A DNA stretch of 64,000 nucleotides from Sphagnum magellanicum (GCA_021904315.1 CM038912.1:25270949-25334948), one strand, 5' to 3'. Shown: positions 37,824 through 49,205, numbered from the stretch's first letter. Numbers and translations are program-made. The notes: generated by a model from the letters alone, not told the origin.

Positions 37824-38556
37824 ATGGAGGAGGAGGATGAGGTTGTGGGTGCGAGATTCTATGCATGTTACTTGTTGTGTTCTTTGAATCCCAGGTACAA
37901 AGGACGCCATTACATCGGTTTCACAGTGAATCCTCGAAGACGTATCCGGCAACACAATGGAGAATTAGGTAATGGGGCATGGCGGACACATAGCAAAAGA
38001 CCATGGGAGATGGTGCTGTGTGTCCATGGCTTCTGTACCCAAGTGGAAGCTCTGCAATTCGAGTGGGCTTGGCAACACCCAACAAGGTCTTTGGCTGTCA
38101 GAGATGCGGCGGCTTGCATCCCTGCTTCTGTGAAAGGCTTTAAGAAGCAGATCCATTTGCTCTTCACCATGCTCAACTTGGACAAGTGGTGTGGCATGGA
38201 CCTCAGCTTGCAATTCCTTTCTAGCAAGTGGATTGCTTTCAGAAAAGGATGTCCTGAGCTTCCTGGACATATGGGTCTTTCCATCGCACCTGTTGATGCT
38301 CTGCCATGTTACCTGGATGATGGCAGCAGATGCGAGATTGAAGACTCTGACACTGATGTGGATCCTGAGGATGCAAGAGGAAGAACAAGACATGGACATG
38401 GAGATGATGATGATGCTGCTGCTGCTGCTTCTGCCACTAGTAGGGAAGAGGAGGAACGGCAAGAACAGGAACTAGGAGATGTTCAAATGGGTGATGGCGA
38501 AGGACTTGAGAGGCAGTTTGTGGATGTTGTAGCTTCAGAAAGAATTCCAATTGCAG

Positions 38557-38590
<34 letters not shown>

Positions 38591-39743
38591 TTCTTCTTCT
38601 GCTTCTGTAGCAGAAGTTTTTGTGCAAAAGGAAAGTTCTTTGGAAGAGCGGCAGTCTTTGTTCACAACAACAAGAGGTTGCAAAAACTCTGGGAGCTTGT
38701 CCAGGCATAAGCAAGTGAAGAAGAAACCAGGAGTTTTTGAAGAGATGGAGGAAATGCCAACCTTGAATTCTCTTCCAATTGAGATGGGGAGGATGCCAAC
38801 CTTGAATTCTCTTCCAATTGAGATGGGGAGGATGCCAACCCTGAATGCTCTTCCACTTGAGATGGGGAGAAGGCCAACCTTGAATGCTCTTCCACTTGAG
38901 ATGGAGAGAATGCTGACTTCCAATTCTCTTCCACTTGAGATGGACAGAGTGCAAACCTCAAATGCTCTTTTTCCACCTGCTCTTGGTATTTTGGTACAAG
39001 AAAATTCTACAGAGATGTCTGAGGATGTTGCAGTGGTTTGTCGCCAGAATTCTGGATCATTGTTCCAACAACAACAACAAGCAGGATGTTGTGCATCATT
39101 ATTGTCAAGCTTGGAGGAAGTGCATCATCATTCACTGCCATGCACAACATCATTGTCAAGCTTGGAGGAGGAAGTGCATCATCATCATTCACCGCCATTT
39201 GAGTTCTTTTCCAAGAAATGTTATTCTCTCCAGCAATCAGATCGCTTCCCAGTTATGAAGAAGAAGAAACAACAACAAGCTCCTCTTCTCAAGTCTCCAC
39301 AATCAGGAGGAGGAGACTTGGGGACATGGATGACAAAATCAGGGTTGAATTGGAGCAGCATGGAGAAATCACCACCATTGCATCCATCTGAAGAAGGTAT
39401 GGTGAGCTTGGCATGTAACTCACTGGCTTCTACTAGTGTATCTCCTTTCCAAGCTCTGTTGGATCAACACCATTTACAGCAGCCTTCGAGTATTGTGAGA
39501 CGGTGTCTTCAACAACAGAAAGATGGGTCAGTGTCATCAAGAGCAGCAGCTGCTAGGTCTTTGCCACTCCAAGAGCTGCAACATAATAATAACCTTGCTA
39601 ATGGCAACAGTGATACAACAGAGGTCCTGAGAGCACCACCCCGCACTCCTCCTTGTTCACAGAGAGCAGTAATACTCATACCCGACACCCCACAAGTCAT
39701 GGTGGCAAGAGAAGTGATTGACTTGACAGATTCGCCATTTTGA
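37824..39743 (+). CDS. GIY-YIG structure-specific endonuclease, SLX1/HIGLE-like, single exon
   Basis: 639-aa intronless protein. The GIY-YIG nuclease domain is at ~11-95: CYLL (15-18), HYIGFTVNPRRRIRQHNG (29-46) with the conserved Arg41, and QFEWAWQHP with the catalytic-position Glu80. A plant-conserved extension follows (KQIHLLFTMLNLDKW, ~110-170). The rest is low complexity: acidic, poly-Ser from a TCA microsatellite, six degenerate 13-residue repeats, and Gln and His clusters. It ends in REVIDLTDSPF, resembling the C-terminus I recall for Arabidopsis HIGLE (the plant SLX1-like protein). In animals and fungi SLX1 cuts branched DNA with SLX4. Arabidopsis HIGLE has been linked to microRNA processing proteins. 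The C-terminal Cys/His zinc finger of fungal and animal SLX1 is not seen. Family assignment is firm and pathway is inference. Confidence 0.88.
38754..38975 (+). repeat. In-frame 39-bp tandem repeat within the GIY-YIG gene
   Basis: Five full copies and one partial copy of a 13-residue unit MPTLNSLPIEMGR are arranged head to tail. The first two are almost identical in DNA, and later ones carry I-to-L, S-to-A and G-to-E/D changes. The unit length keeps the frame. A second, two-copy repeat (SLSSLEE.VHHH) lies at about 39100-39200. Confidence 0.9.
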
Positions 39744-40619
39744 TGAGCAAATATTCTTCATGTCAGCAGAAATCAATCAGATGAAATCAAATCATCAGCA
39801 AGTTTGCTGCAGCAATCTTCTTCAGGAAGAAGATTAACAAGATTTACAATGCCAATTTCAGGCATTTTGTCAATTCGGGTCACATGTACAATAAGCTTGA
39901 ACATCCATCAGCCTCATTGACCCAATCCTCATATGATCCTCCCTTTCAATTCTCTTGTGTAGTGAAGTGAGAAACTCATTGATAGATGAAACACAGGCTG
40001 ATTTGTTGCCATACCCAAAAAGAATGGAAACACTCCAGAAACACTCCAGTTTCTGTTTGTTGGATTTCCCAGGTTGTACACTAAGGTGTGTCATAGCTAG
40101 TCCATTTCAGGTTTCAGGGAGGAAGATTGGTGTACACTGTCAGTGTCGGATTTTGCTCCAGTTTCTGATTTGTTTATTTACCCAAAAGAACAGACACATT
40201 CCACGTAATAACTTCCATCAGGGAAGTTGTGTCTGCCACTTATTCTTTGTTGTCAAATTCTCTTGCAGCTGAGATGTATAGCTAAGTTGTTTTCTTTGAA
40301 TAAAAAAAATCAGAAATGCATTATGAGAATGCATTTGTTGGCTAAATCTCTTGCAACAGATGTCTTGGCTCTCTTCCCTCAAACCCACATGAAGTTTTCA
40401 GTTTTGAACCTCCCTTAATCACAGTAGTAGACACTGTGAAAAAAACAGCTCCCATCAACAACAATTCCTGTCTTGAAATTTGGAAGTTGATGCAATTATT
40501 ATCCTTGCAATGTTTTCTCCCTTACAGCAATAGTAGAGTTGGTTTTTTAGCTGAATTTTTTTTGTGGCAAATTCTCGCCATTTTGTAATAAATATTTTAA
40601 ATATATATATATTTTTCCC
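39744..40619. other. 3' flank of the GIY-YIG gene, no gene seen
   Basis: An AATAAA-like 'gaataaaaaaaat' at about 40298-40310 could be the polyadenylation signal for the upstream gene. Small open frames on both strands here have no recognisable features. The sequence becomes very AT-rich after 40,550. Confidence 0.45.
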
Positions 40620-41580
40620 ACAAATTCATGAATTTTTTTTTAAAATTGCGAAAAAATCACAAAAATTTCAAAAAATGCAATAAAAATCACAACTATTGCC
40701 TGAAATTTGAAAATGTGTTTAAAATTTTTTATTTTCATATTTTGAATTTTGCCAAACTTGGCTAAACACAATTATGGACTATAATCACTTGAGCATCATC
40801 ACAAAATTGAAACAAAAAACAGTGGTTGCCATACCACATTTCCTTCAATATTATAATTATCTGAGCAAAATGTGCCAATTATTAATGGCATGTATTGTAT
40901 GTAAGTCTTAAGGCAACTATTACTAATCTTTACTATGACTGGGTAAATTTTCAAAGTGTGAACCCCAAATTTGTTCACTTCTTGATCTTTTGCCAAGCAA
41001 AACCAATTCAATCATAGATGATCATGAGAAGGGATTTGTCTCGAGGGTTGGGGGGATTTCGAGCTCAATTGTCCTTGATTTGGCTCGAACTGCAACTGAA
41101 TCTCCACACTTAGTCTCCTTGGTTTGTGTGCAATCCTTGGTTTGTGTACAATCCTTGGTTTGTGTACAATATGAACAATATGCACCACCAGGTTAGCCTC
41201 CAACTTCACTTATCTCCAACTCAACCTCTTGGTTTGTCTACAATATGAAGTCCATGTGAACCACACCATAGTTCCACATCCACTCTTAGTCTGCCTTTGT
41301 TAAGAAAACATATTCAGCAAGTACGGCATCTATGAAATACAGCAGCAACGTCAGTGTTGGATAGGTGATATTGGACTGCGTTGGTCTTGTGGTTCCTTTG
41401 GTGGTTCCTCAGGTGGGTCTGATCTGCCCTTATAACTGCAAACTGGGCATCATTTTATAGTGTAGTTGAAAGGTGTCAGGTTACATGATGTGAAATGTGT
41501 ATACACTGTATTAGCAGGGTTTAATGTTATATCCCTTTTGGGTCCAAGGCAATTTAAAGCCCTAGCTTTTGGGTCTAATA
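40620..41580 (+). repeat. Interspersed ~960-bp repeat, copy A
   Basis: This block matches 59325-59632 plus 60459-61065 in the same orientation with roughly 90% identity by eye. Shared landmarks are 'acaattatggactata', 'cagtggttgccataccac', 'ttgatcttttgccaag', 'gagaagggatttgtct', 'tctatgaaatacagcagca' and 'tagcttttgggtctaatatg', where the match ends. Copy A alone has a triple 'tggtttgtgtacaatcct' repeat near 41119-41170. No long open frame is present, so it is a non-autonomous element or an old segmental duplication. Confidence 0.8.
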
Positions 41581-41586
41581 TGATGA

Positions 41587-42598
41587 GAATACCTGGACAA
41601 GATGTCAGGTTGGTGATTGCCGGCGAGTTTTCACAACAAATCCGATTCGGTTTGCCAGGACGTAGTTGAAATATACTGCTGAATGGTGAATACAACTAGA
41701 GAATATTAGTTTTGTAATAGCCAATATCCTAACACACATGGGTGTAAGCAATTTCTTATTCAGGTGGGCTGTCCTGCAATGTCCCTACTGGTGACTTGCT
41801 GTGAGGAATTTGGCAATTAGACAATTGATAGTCTTTATGGAATGTTTGAGGACATCATGCATTTACTTGATTGCTTGTTATTGTACCCATTTGGAAGGTC
41901 TGCATACCAACTTTGGGCCAATCCATTGCAGGGGTTATGATCAGTGGCTTGCAGAGAACTGGGAGTATTTGCAAGAGCTCAAGTCTCTTGCACTACAGCA
42001 GGGGGTTGGAGATCAAGTAGTATTTGTGCCTTTATGTTCTACATTGCAGAGAAACACTTTGTTGGCTGCCTGCTTGTGTGTCATTTATACCCCAATGGTA
42101 AGGCAATTTCACTGCACTTCAACCATTTCCAAAGAGTTTAGCAAGCTCACCTGCTATCATTTGTTTGGATAAGTTCTGAGATTTTCCGCAAGAGGTCCAT
42201 ACTAATACAAATGATGGCATTTAAACTTGTTGACTTGATAACCCACTCAGATTGACAAAAAAATCTTGTTGCAGAATGAACATTTTGGTATTGTGCCCTT
42301 GGAAGCTATGGCTGCAGAAAAGCCTGTTGTGGCATGTAATAATGGGGGACCAAAGGAGAGTGTAAAGAATGCTGCCACTGGATTTCTGTGTGAACCAACA
42401 CCAGAAAGTTTTGCATCTGCTATGATGTTGTTGCTGCATGACCCTCAAAAGGCAGAAATGATGGGGAAGTTTGCCAGACAACATGTTGAGGAGAATTTCT
42501 CTAGAAAGGTGTTAAACACTATAATTTATGATCTCTTGAAACCACTGCCAATTTTGCAACATGAGAGGTTTTTGCACAGATTCTTCTTCAGATTGTGA
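41587..42598 (+). pseudogene. ALG2: 5'-truncated ALG2 mannosyltransferase remnant
   Basis: ALG2 adds the second and third mannoses to the dolichol-linked N-glycan precursor at the ER. Only the C-terminal glycosyltransferase half is present. A first piece, DVRLVIAG (41601-41623), ends at the phase expected for the family. An exon follows at 41932-42097 (GYDQWLAENWEYLQELKSL...STLQRNTLLAACLCVIYTP), then one from 42275 (NEHFGIVPLEAMAAEKPVVACNNGGP...TGFLCEPTPESF...) to a stop at 42598. The donor expected after 41623 reads CG, not GT, while the later donor GTAAGG and acceptor TTGTTGCAG are intact. Upstream sequence is the interspersed repeat, and the N-terminal half is missing. I therefore call it a broken gene, although the remaining frames are open. 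Confidence 0.75.
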
Positions 42599-43488
42599 CA
42601 TTCATTTTTAAGTTGAGACCAGCTGCTAAGTTCGCAACATAAGAGGTTCTAAAGGGGATATGGTAATGGATAGGGATTACAGCTATTTTGATAATCAGAG
42701 TTGCATATCAATATTGCATTTTCTTTTGGCTGCATGGAGTAATATTCTCTGTACGACAGCTTCCAGAACATTAACCCAGCTCTGCAATGCGGTGTTTAAC
42801 AAAACTAATGTGCAGTTTGAAATTCCAAGTTGCTACACAATGTGCAATAAAAGGGCAAAGCATAGACCGCGTGTTGTCAAAATTGTTTGTGGACTGTTAA
42901 TTTCCAGATTTATATTTTGCATGAAGAATCCTTCAAGTTATCCCAATTACTTCTAAATACGAATTATTTGTTCAAGTTTCTCAAGCTAAATGCTATTTTT
43001 AAAAAAATATGACCAAACAAAAAAATCAGAGCGATTACAACCAAATTGAAAGGGCTGGGTGGCTATCACACAAAAATATGTAACATGAGGTGTGAATGTC
43101 ACTTTAGCATAGTTAAAGACTGCTGTTGCCCATCTTTTCCAAGCTATCAATTGGTGGTACTAAGTAGTACTCTATTGGCATGCAGTATATTTTTGGATTG
43201 GTTATAACTTGTAACATCAAAGCCCCTTTGGTTTCAATTGTTCAGCTTAGTTGCAATTTCTGGCTAGAGTGAGTCAGCTTGCACCAGAACACCATCTACT
43301 GGATGCCCACTATGATTGAACTGTGGATGAAGCTCAGTTAATATCTGGTTTCACATCGGTAACCAATTTTGTATTGCAGTAGGTCTTATATAGAGGTAGG
43401 TCGGAAAATATGTGACTACTAGGTAAATATATTTATAGTTCATACATAGGTTAGGGCTGTTTTTCCTACCTACCTAATAACAATCTGC
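42599..43488. other. Spacer between ALG2 remnant and HSP70, no gene seen
   Basis: The stretch is moderately AT-rich. Small open frames have no resemblance to known domains. A short 'tacctacctaataa' tract (43468-43481) sits next to the HSP70 end and resembles the TACC/TAGG repeats at 47.7 and 57.2 kb. Confidence 0.5.
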
Positions 43489-45992
43489 TTACAGGTCGTT
43501 GGTAGGTGGACAATCTGGACCCGGCTGACAAGAAGAAAATTGAGGATGCAGTTGAAGCCGCAAATTAGTGGTTGGATCTTCACTCTCGTACTTCTCAATA
43601 TCATCCTTGCTCAATCGACGGTTGTGTTTGGTGATGGTGATCTTGTTCTTTTGACCAGTTGTCTTTTCCTCTGCAGATACATTCAAAATGCCATTGGCAT
43701 CAATATCAAAGCAGACAGTGATCTCAAGAACACCTCTTGGTGCAGGTGGAATCCCAGATAGCTCAAACTTGCCAAGCAAGTTGTTATCCCTGGTCCTGGC
43801 ACTCTCTCCTTCATAGACCTGGATCAACACTCCAGGCTGGTTGTCAGAGTATGTGGAGAAGACTTGCTCCTTCTTGGTGGGGATTGTGGTGTTCCGAGCA
43901 ATGAGAACTGTCATAACTCCTTCAGCAGTCTCCAGACCCCATGACAATGGTGTAACTTCGAGCAGCAACAAGTCTTGCACCTTCTCATTGCCCTCACCAC
44001 TCAAAATGGCTGCCTGGACTGCAGCACCATATGCAACTGCTTCATCAGGATTGATGCTCTTGCAGAGCTGCTTCCCATTGAAGAAATCCTGAAGTAATTG
44101 CTGCACCTTGGGAATACGAGTGGATCCACCAACCAACACAACATCATGGATTGAGCTCTTGTCCATGTTTGCATCTCGCAGACATTTCTCAACAGGCTCC
44201 ATGCACTTCCTGAATATGTCCATGTTCAACTCCTCAAATCTTGCACGAGTAATGGTTGAGTAAAAATCAACACCCTCATACAGATAGTCAATCTCAATTG
44301 TGGTTTGAGCAGTAGAGGAGAGAGTGCACTTTGCCCTCTCAGCTGCAGTCCACAACCTTCGGAGTGCTCTTGGGTTGCTGCTGATGTCCTTCTTGTATTT
44401 CCTCTTGAACTCCTGTACAAAGTGGTTCACCATCTGGTTGTCAAAGTCCTCACCTCCAAGATGAGTGTCTCCAGCAGTAGCTTTGACCTCAAAGATACCT
44501 TCTTCAATGATGAGTAGTGAAACATCAAATGTTCCACCACCCAAGTCAAAGATCAACACATTCTTCGCACCAACACTGGTAGCCCTCTTGTTAAGACCAT
44601 AGGCAATGGCAGCAGCTGTAGGTTCATTGATGATCCTCATGACATTCAAACCAGCAATGACACCAGCATCCTTGGTTGCTTGCCTTTGAGATTCATTGAA
44701 GCATGCTGGGACAGTGACCACAGCATTCTTTATGGTGGAGCCGAGGTACGCCTCAGCAATTTCCTTCATTTTAATCAGCACCATCGACGAGATTTGCTCT
44801 GCTGCAAATGTCTTCTCCTCACCCTTGTACTGGACAGAAATCATGGGCTTGTCTGCAGGTCCTGGACTGACCTTGAATGGCCACAACTTAATATTGCTCT
44901 GTACAGAAGTATCACTGTACCTTCGACCGATTAGTCTCTTGGCATCTGCACACCACGAGATCCAACACAAAGATCAGATACGCCAACTACAAAGCCAAAC
45001 CATCAGAAGGAAAACAACCCTGTTAAAAAACCGAGTCAGAAAACATGGACATAGACATGGACGTTTATTGACGCAATCTAGCCCTCGACCCACTCACACG
45101 AGTAATAGGATCACGATCTCCTCCCTTTATAACGGACAGATGAGTTTTCATATCCATTATTTGAAAAACGTGTGGTTAGATGTAGAACAGGTATACAATC
45201 TCTGCATTCTACACTTCCACAACAACAGCATCTGACTTTGCTCCAACCGAACGTAATGAACAAACAAAACGAACCGAGCGAGGGCGAAAACGGAAGATCC
45301 ACGACAGACAAAAGACAAATCGAAGAAAAACGCAGATTCCACACTCTTGCTCACTTTGATCGACCTAACAGGCATCACAAAAAATACAAAATACACCGAG
45401 TTTCGTCTAGTCGATGCCAAATGCAGAACAGAAAACATTTCCGTTCAGGCAAGACTCGAGGGCTCAACCAGCGAAACGGAAGGCAAAACGCAGTCTCGCA
45501 GTCAAGCGACAGCGAAAACCCGAGAACACAAATTAGTATGATACCGACGCAGAGAAAAAGAATAAGATTGAGAGAGAAGCCACTCAAACACTACTAGAGT
45601 TTACAACCAAGACGCAATATCCATATCAAGAAAGCTAGAGAGCGATCGCACGAAAAACGATGCATTCCAAACCGCTACGAGAAAGGAAGACGACGATGAG
45701 TAAGAAAAACATCACTCCATCAAAGAGACAGAAAGAAAATATGAAGCGTAAGTAAAAGGCTTGAAGAAACTATCGTACCAAATACAGTGTTAGTCGGGTT
45801 CCTCGCCACTTGATTTTTTGCTGCATCGCCCATGAGGCGCTCTGCATAAGTGAAGGCGACATAGCTCGGTGTCGTCCTGTTACCGTGGTCATTGGCAATG
45901 ATCTCCACTCGGTCATGTTGCCAGACGCCTACGCAACTATAAGTCGTTCCCAGATCGATTCCGATAGCCGGTCCTTCACCCTCACCGGCCAT
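43489..45992 (-). CDS. HSP70: Cytosolic HSP70 with truncated, rearranged lid (two exons)
   Basis: ATP-dependent chaperone. Exon 1 (45992-45779) encodes the start [20 protein letters not shown]. Exon 2 (44945-43489) begins DAKRLIGRR, so the intron is at the position conserved in plant cytosolic HSP70 (phase 1 at the VF|D codon). The predicted protein is ~556 aa against a usual ~650. Nucleotide-binding signatures are intact ([38 protein letters not shown]), as is the beta substrate-binding domain (to NKITIT). After RLSKDDIEK the frame jumps to YESED and then into unrelated residues. The helical lid and the EEVD tail that binds co-chaperones are gone. Many unusual substitutions suggest relaxed constraint. 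It could still make a lid-less protein or be a recent pseudogene. Confidence 0.85.
43509..43577 (+). other. Inverted HSP70 lid fragment
   Basis: Read on the plus strand, opposite to the gene, these bases give [17 protein letters not shown], then a stop, then WLD. That is the helical-lid segment that belongs further down the HSP70 sequence. The minus-strand frame therefore reads its antisense ([13 protein letters not shown]...). The segment was inverted and joined directly after codon ...YESED. Confidence 0.88.
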
Positions 45993-46340
45993 GACTCGGA
46001 ATCATCAGAAAACAATACTCGCAGTCCTCTCCTTCGAAAAACGACCCAAAAAGAAAGACTATACAATGACAACAACGCAAAGCGCGATCTCTGCAACGAA
46101 GCAGAAAATGTCCCGAACGCAGGTTCAAAGAGGAAAAGCAAAAGCTCGCCAGAGAACGAGCTGCAAAGATGCGGCCGAGAGAGAGAGAGAAGAGAATTCT
46201 TAAACGTCGGCGCTCGTCTGGTTTCTAGAGCGCCAGACTCCTGCTTAACCCGGGATGTTAACCGCGGTCGATTTCGGTGGGTTCTAAAACCTTCCAAGAG
46301 GGAAAATTACACAGGAATGGAAGGTCTTATTTAAGCATGT
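45993..46340 (-). promoter_or_regulatory. HSP70 upstream region with a degenerate heat-shock element
   Basis: At 46282-46304 the plus strand reads TTCtaAAAccTTCcaAGAggGAA, a 5-base-phased array in which two units match the heat-shock element consensus TTC exactly and two GAA positions carry one mismatch each. A TATA-like CTTAAATAAG lies on the minus strand at about 46328-46337, too far upstream to serve this array simply. The assignment is tentative. Confidence 0.3.
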
Positions 46341-48900
46341 TGCGAGAAACCTAACCGTGGTTGAGCTACCCTAGTTTCGGTGGTCTGCCCACCCTTTTTT
46401 CCCGGACGGTCAAGAAATGAGTATCCCAAAAACTGTCTTTTTATGTAAATTAAACTAGTGGGTAACCCGTGACTACGCCACTCCAGCCACCCCCAACGCT
46501 TTGTGCTTTCATGTTTGGATTTGTAGCCAGGTTTGGCTAAATCTTTCTTCAGATAATTGCCCACTTTTTCCACATCTTCCTACAGATGATGGCCATTTTG
46601 GCTACAAAAAAAAACAATTCGCAAAAAAAAAACCCCCGAGAGACGTTCTGTAATCTTGCACAGCTACAGTACCCAAAATCAGCAACGACCATACCAAAAA
46701 CTTTCCAAAAAGTGACTGCTGATAACTTCCCTCAGTGGGTGTTCTCTGGAGCAAAAGTTGCCGAGCTCCGTCACACACAGTCCGGACCGGACCCGGCCCG
46801 GCACCCCGTTCTTGACATCGGCTATCCCGGGTCTCCGTTCCGCGCTAGAATGTCGTAACCTAATTTCCTCCAATAGCTTTGCCCAGAGACTGGAACAGGA
46901 AATTCCGCCCTCCGATTAGCGCCGGAGCCGGTCGGCCTGAAACCCGAGCTCCGTCAGGGACGTAGTGAATTTATATATAAGATGCGACATTACCATAAAT
47001 AATGATAAATTATTTGAAAACCGTATGAAAAGTTTTTTAAAAAAAGTAGATAGTTGATCCTCGCTGGTACTCGAAGTGCGCAGCAGCGCGGAGCTCAAAT
47101 GTGTTTATTATATATTGAGGTTCATTTCTCAAATCCTCTAATTTCACTTCCAGGACTTTAACTCATTTGTGTCATCTTTCCTTTCCCATTTTCTCTTTGA
47201 GATTTGGGGATGTTAAAATTATTTTTGGTTAAAATGCTATTTCTGGGATTTTTCAATTGTGAGGGACAAAAAGTCGTGACCAGGGTTAACGACCGGAATT
47301 CTCGGGCCTGGCAGCCAATCCGGGAGCCTCCATTTCTCCCAACGGGTAGATAGAAAATGTTTTCTCATCATTAGCCGGTGACAGCCTCGTTGTTCCAATA
47401 ATCAAACGCCACGCGTCCCTTGTGTCGACCAATCAGGCACTCTCCGACACACCAAAAAACTGGCACTTTACCGCGTCCCCGTTGGCCGACACCTTTCGGA
47501 ACGTTCCGTACCGCGAGAAGAGTCAGCGGCTCACATTGAACGCCTGTACCGACACGACCAACGGCTCCGATCCTCTGAATAACTCACTTCCACCTGTCCC
47601 ACCCAAAATCAAATCCCCGCAAACCACGAGAACGTGTTGTAAAGCAAGTTCCCATGTACGTTCCCACCGAACAGCGGTACACAATCTCATTATTATGAGA
47701 CAGCTATGGGGGTGGCGGGAATAGGTACCTACTACCCACCTAACTACTTACTTGTGTCTGTACTGGTAGGTAGCTCTAGTATGGTTACTAATAGTAAATA
47801 GGTCTACTCTATTTCTGATACAAAACTCATTTATTTGGGGTGTTTTTTCTTTTCCTTGCTCCTTTTTCTACGACTTTCTTCCTATGGTAGGTACCTTAAA
47901 AATTGCACCAAAAAACACCATTTATGGACCCTACTTGTTTCCCCTTTATTAGTTTTTTTTTGGGGGGGGTTTTTTTTTTTTGTTGAACAAGACAAATACA
48001 ATATTCCAATAAATATAAAGTGCCCATATAGAATATATAGCCCTATATGAGCACACTGCCCTATGTTGCACGAAAAAGTGCCATCATGGGAGGGGCACTC
48101 TCATTGTTTTTCCATCTATAGTTTCTATTCATATAGGGTGTGCATATGGGTACATGAAAAAACCTCCAAAAAATTTTATATTGTATTTGGAGATACACTT
48201 ACAAAGTGTAAAAACTTATGAGGTATTTTGGAAAATGAAAACACTCAAAAGCATGGGCATTCTATTTTTTGAAATGCCTCGCATCATTTTATTTTATTTT
48301 CTGTGATACCAACCCACCAGATATTATGAGAAGAAAATTAAGAAATCAAAAATTTCATCAACTTTTACACCATGCAACCCCTATCTATACATGTATTCAC
48401 TCTACCTTGAGAAGCAAAGAAAAGCACACATGTGACTGTCATTCATTTTGAATCAGATCTAATTAGTTCGTGATTAGAGTTATTTGTAAGTCTTGCGATT
48501 AAGGGGTGAGAACCATCAGTTTTGACATAATAGGGCATCAAACCTGTAACTGGGAATGAAAATTTTAGAAAGCAAAATAAGTGGTAGTTTTCCCACCAAT
48601 TCTGGTGGTAAACTGAGTTTCATCCTGTCTTTCCTTTTTCCTCGGATGCTACTACTTATATTTTCACTGCTTTTACCTATATACAATTACTATAATTATT
48701 CTCAGCCTTGTCCATTAAACGCTGATTTTCAGCATTTCACATTTCCTTACTTTGCTGATACCACTGAAAGAGCGAATAGGGGGTGAAAGCAGGCCCAAAG
48801 ACAGGGTGAAGACAGGGTGACTTTAGAGATAACTCTATTGGGTTTCCAGATTGTGGTGCCTAGTTGCAATAAAACTCTGATCTAGTTGGGTTGTGCTCCA
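46341..48900. other. Spacer with two GC-richer patches, no gene supported
   Basis: GC-rich patches lie at about 46,740-46,960 and 47,270-47,700. The second contains CGGAACGTTCCG at 47498-47508, a perfect head-to-head pair of heat-shock half-sites (GAAnnTTC), about 1.5 kb upstream of HSP70. A plus-strand open frame of 100 codons (47422-47724) has no recognisable domain. The rest is AT-rich with short TACC/TAGG repeats at 47,725-47,790. Confidence 0.4.
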
Positions 48901-49094
48901 ATTCTTTGAATGTGTTCACATGTTTTGAAAAAGTCTCTTGAAAACCTGGGGTACACATCCCCACGATTGTGCACAATCTTGAAAGCGCCTCCCGTCAGCC
49001 CTAACAGAAATTCCTATTTTCCATTTCAGGAAATCTTACAAAAGTGTAAGGTGCCTTACATTTTTTTAAGATTCCTAAATTTGAAATGGGTAAT

Positions 49095-49205
49095 GAACCC
49101 CATTGAGGCTCTTCTTGGATTCTTGCACCTGGTGAGGGACATCCTAAAGCCTGCTGAGAGCCTCTCACCCGGCATGAGAATCCAAGAAGAGCCTCAATGG
49201 GGTTC
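49095..49205. repeat. Hairpin with perfect 29-base arms
   Basis: The arm at 49095-49123 (gaaccccattgaggctcttc...) is the exact reverse complement of 49177-49205. Pairing continues inwards with mismatches (cctggtgaggg against cctctcaccc), leaving a loop of about 18 bases. Weaker pairing extends outwards (aaatgggtaat against ccttaccttat). Size and shape resemble a plant microRNA-type foldback or a small MITE. Confidence 0.75.

Noticed and set aside
47422..47724. 100-codon plus-strand open frame
   Set aside because: No domain, no splice or promoter context. The GC-rich composition alone makes open frames likely.
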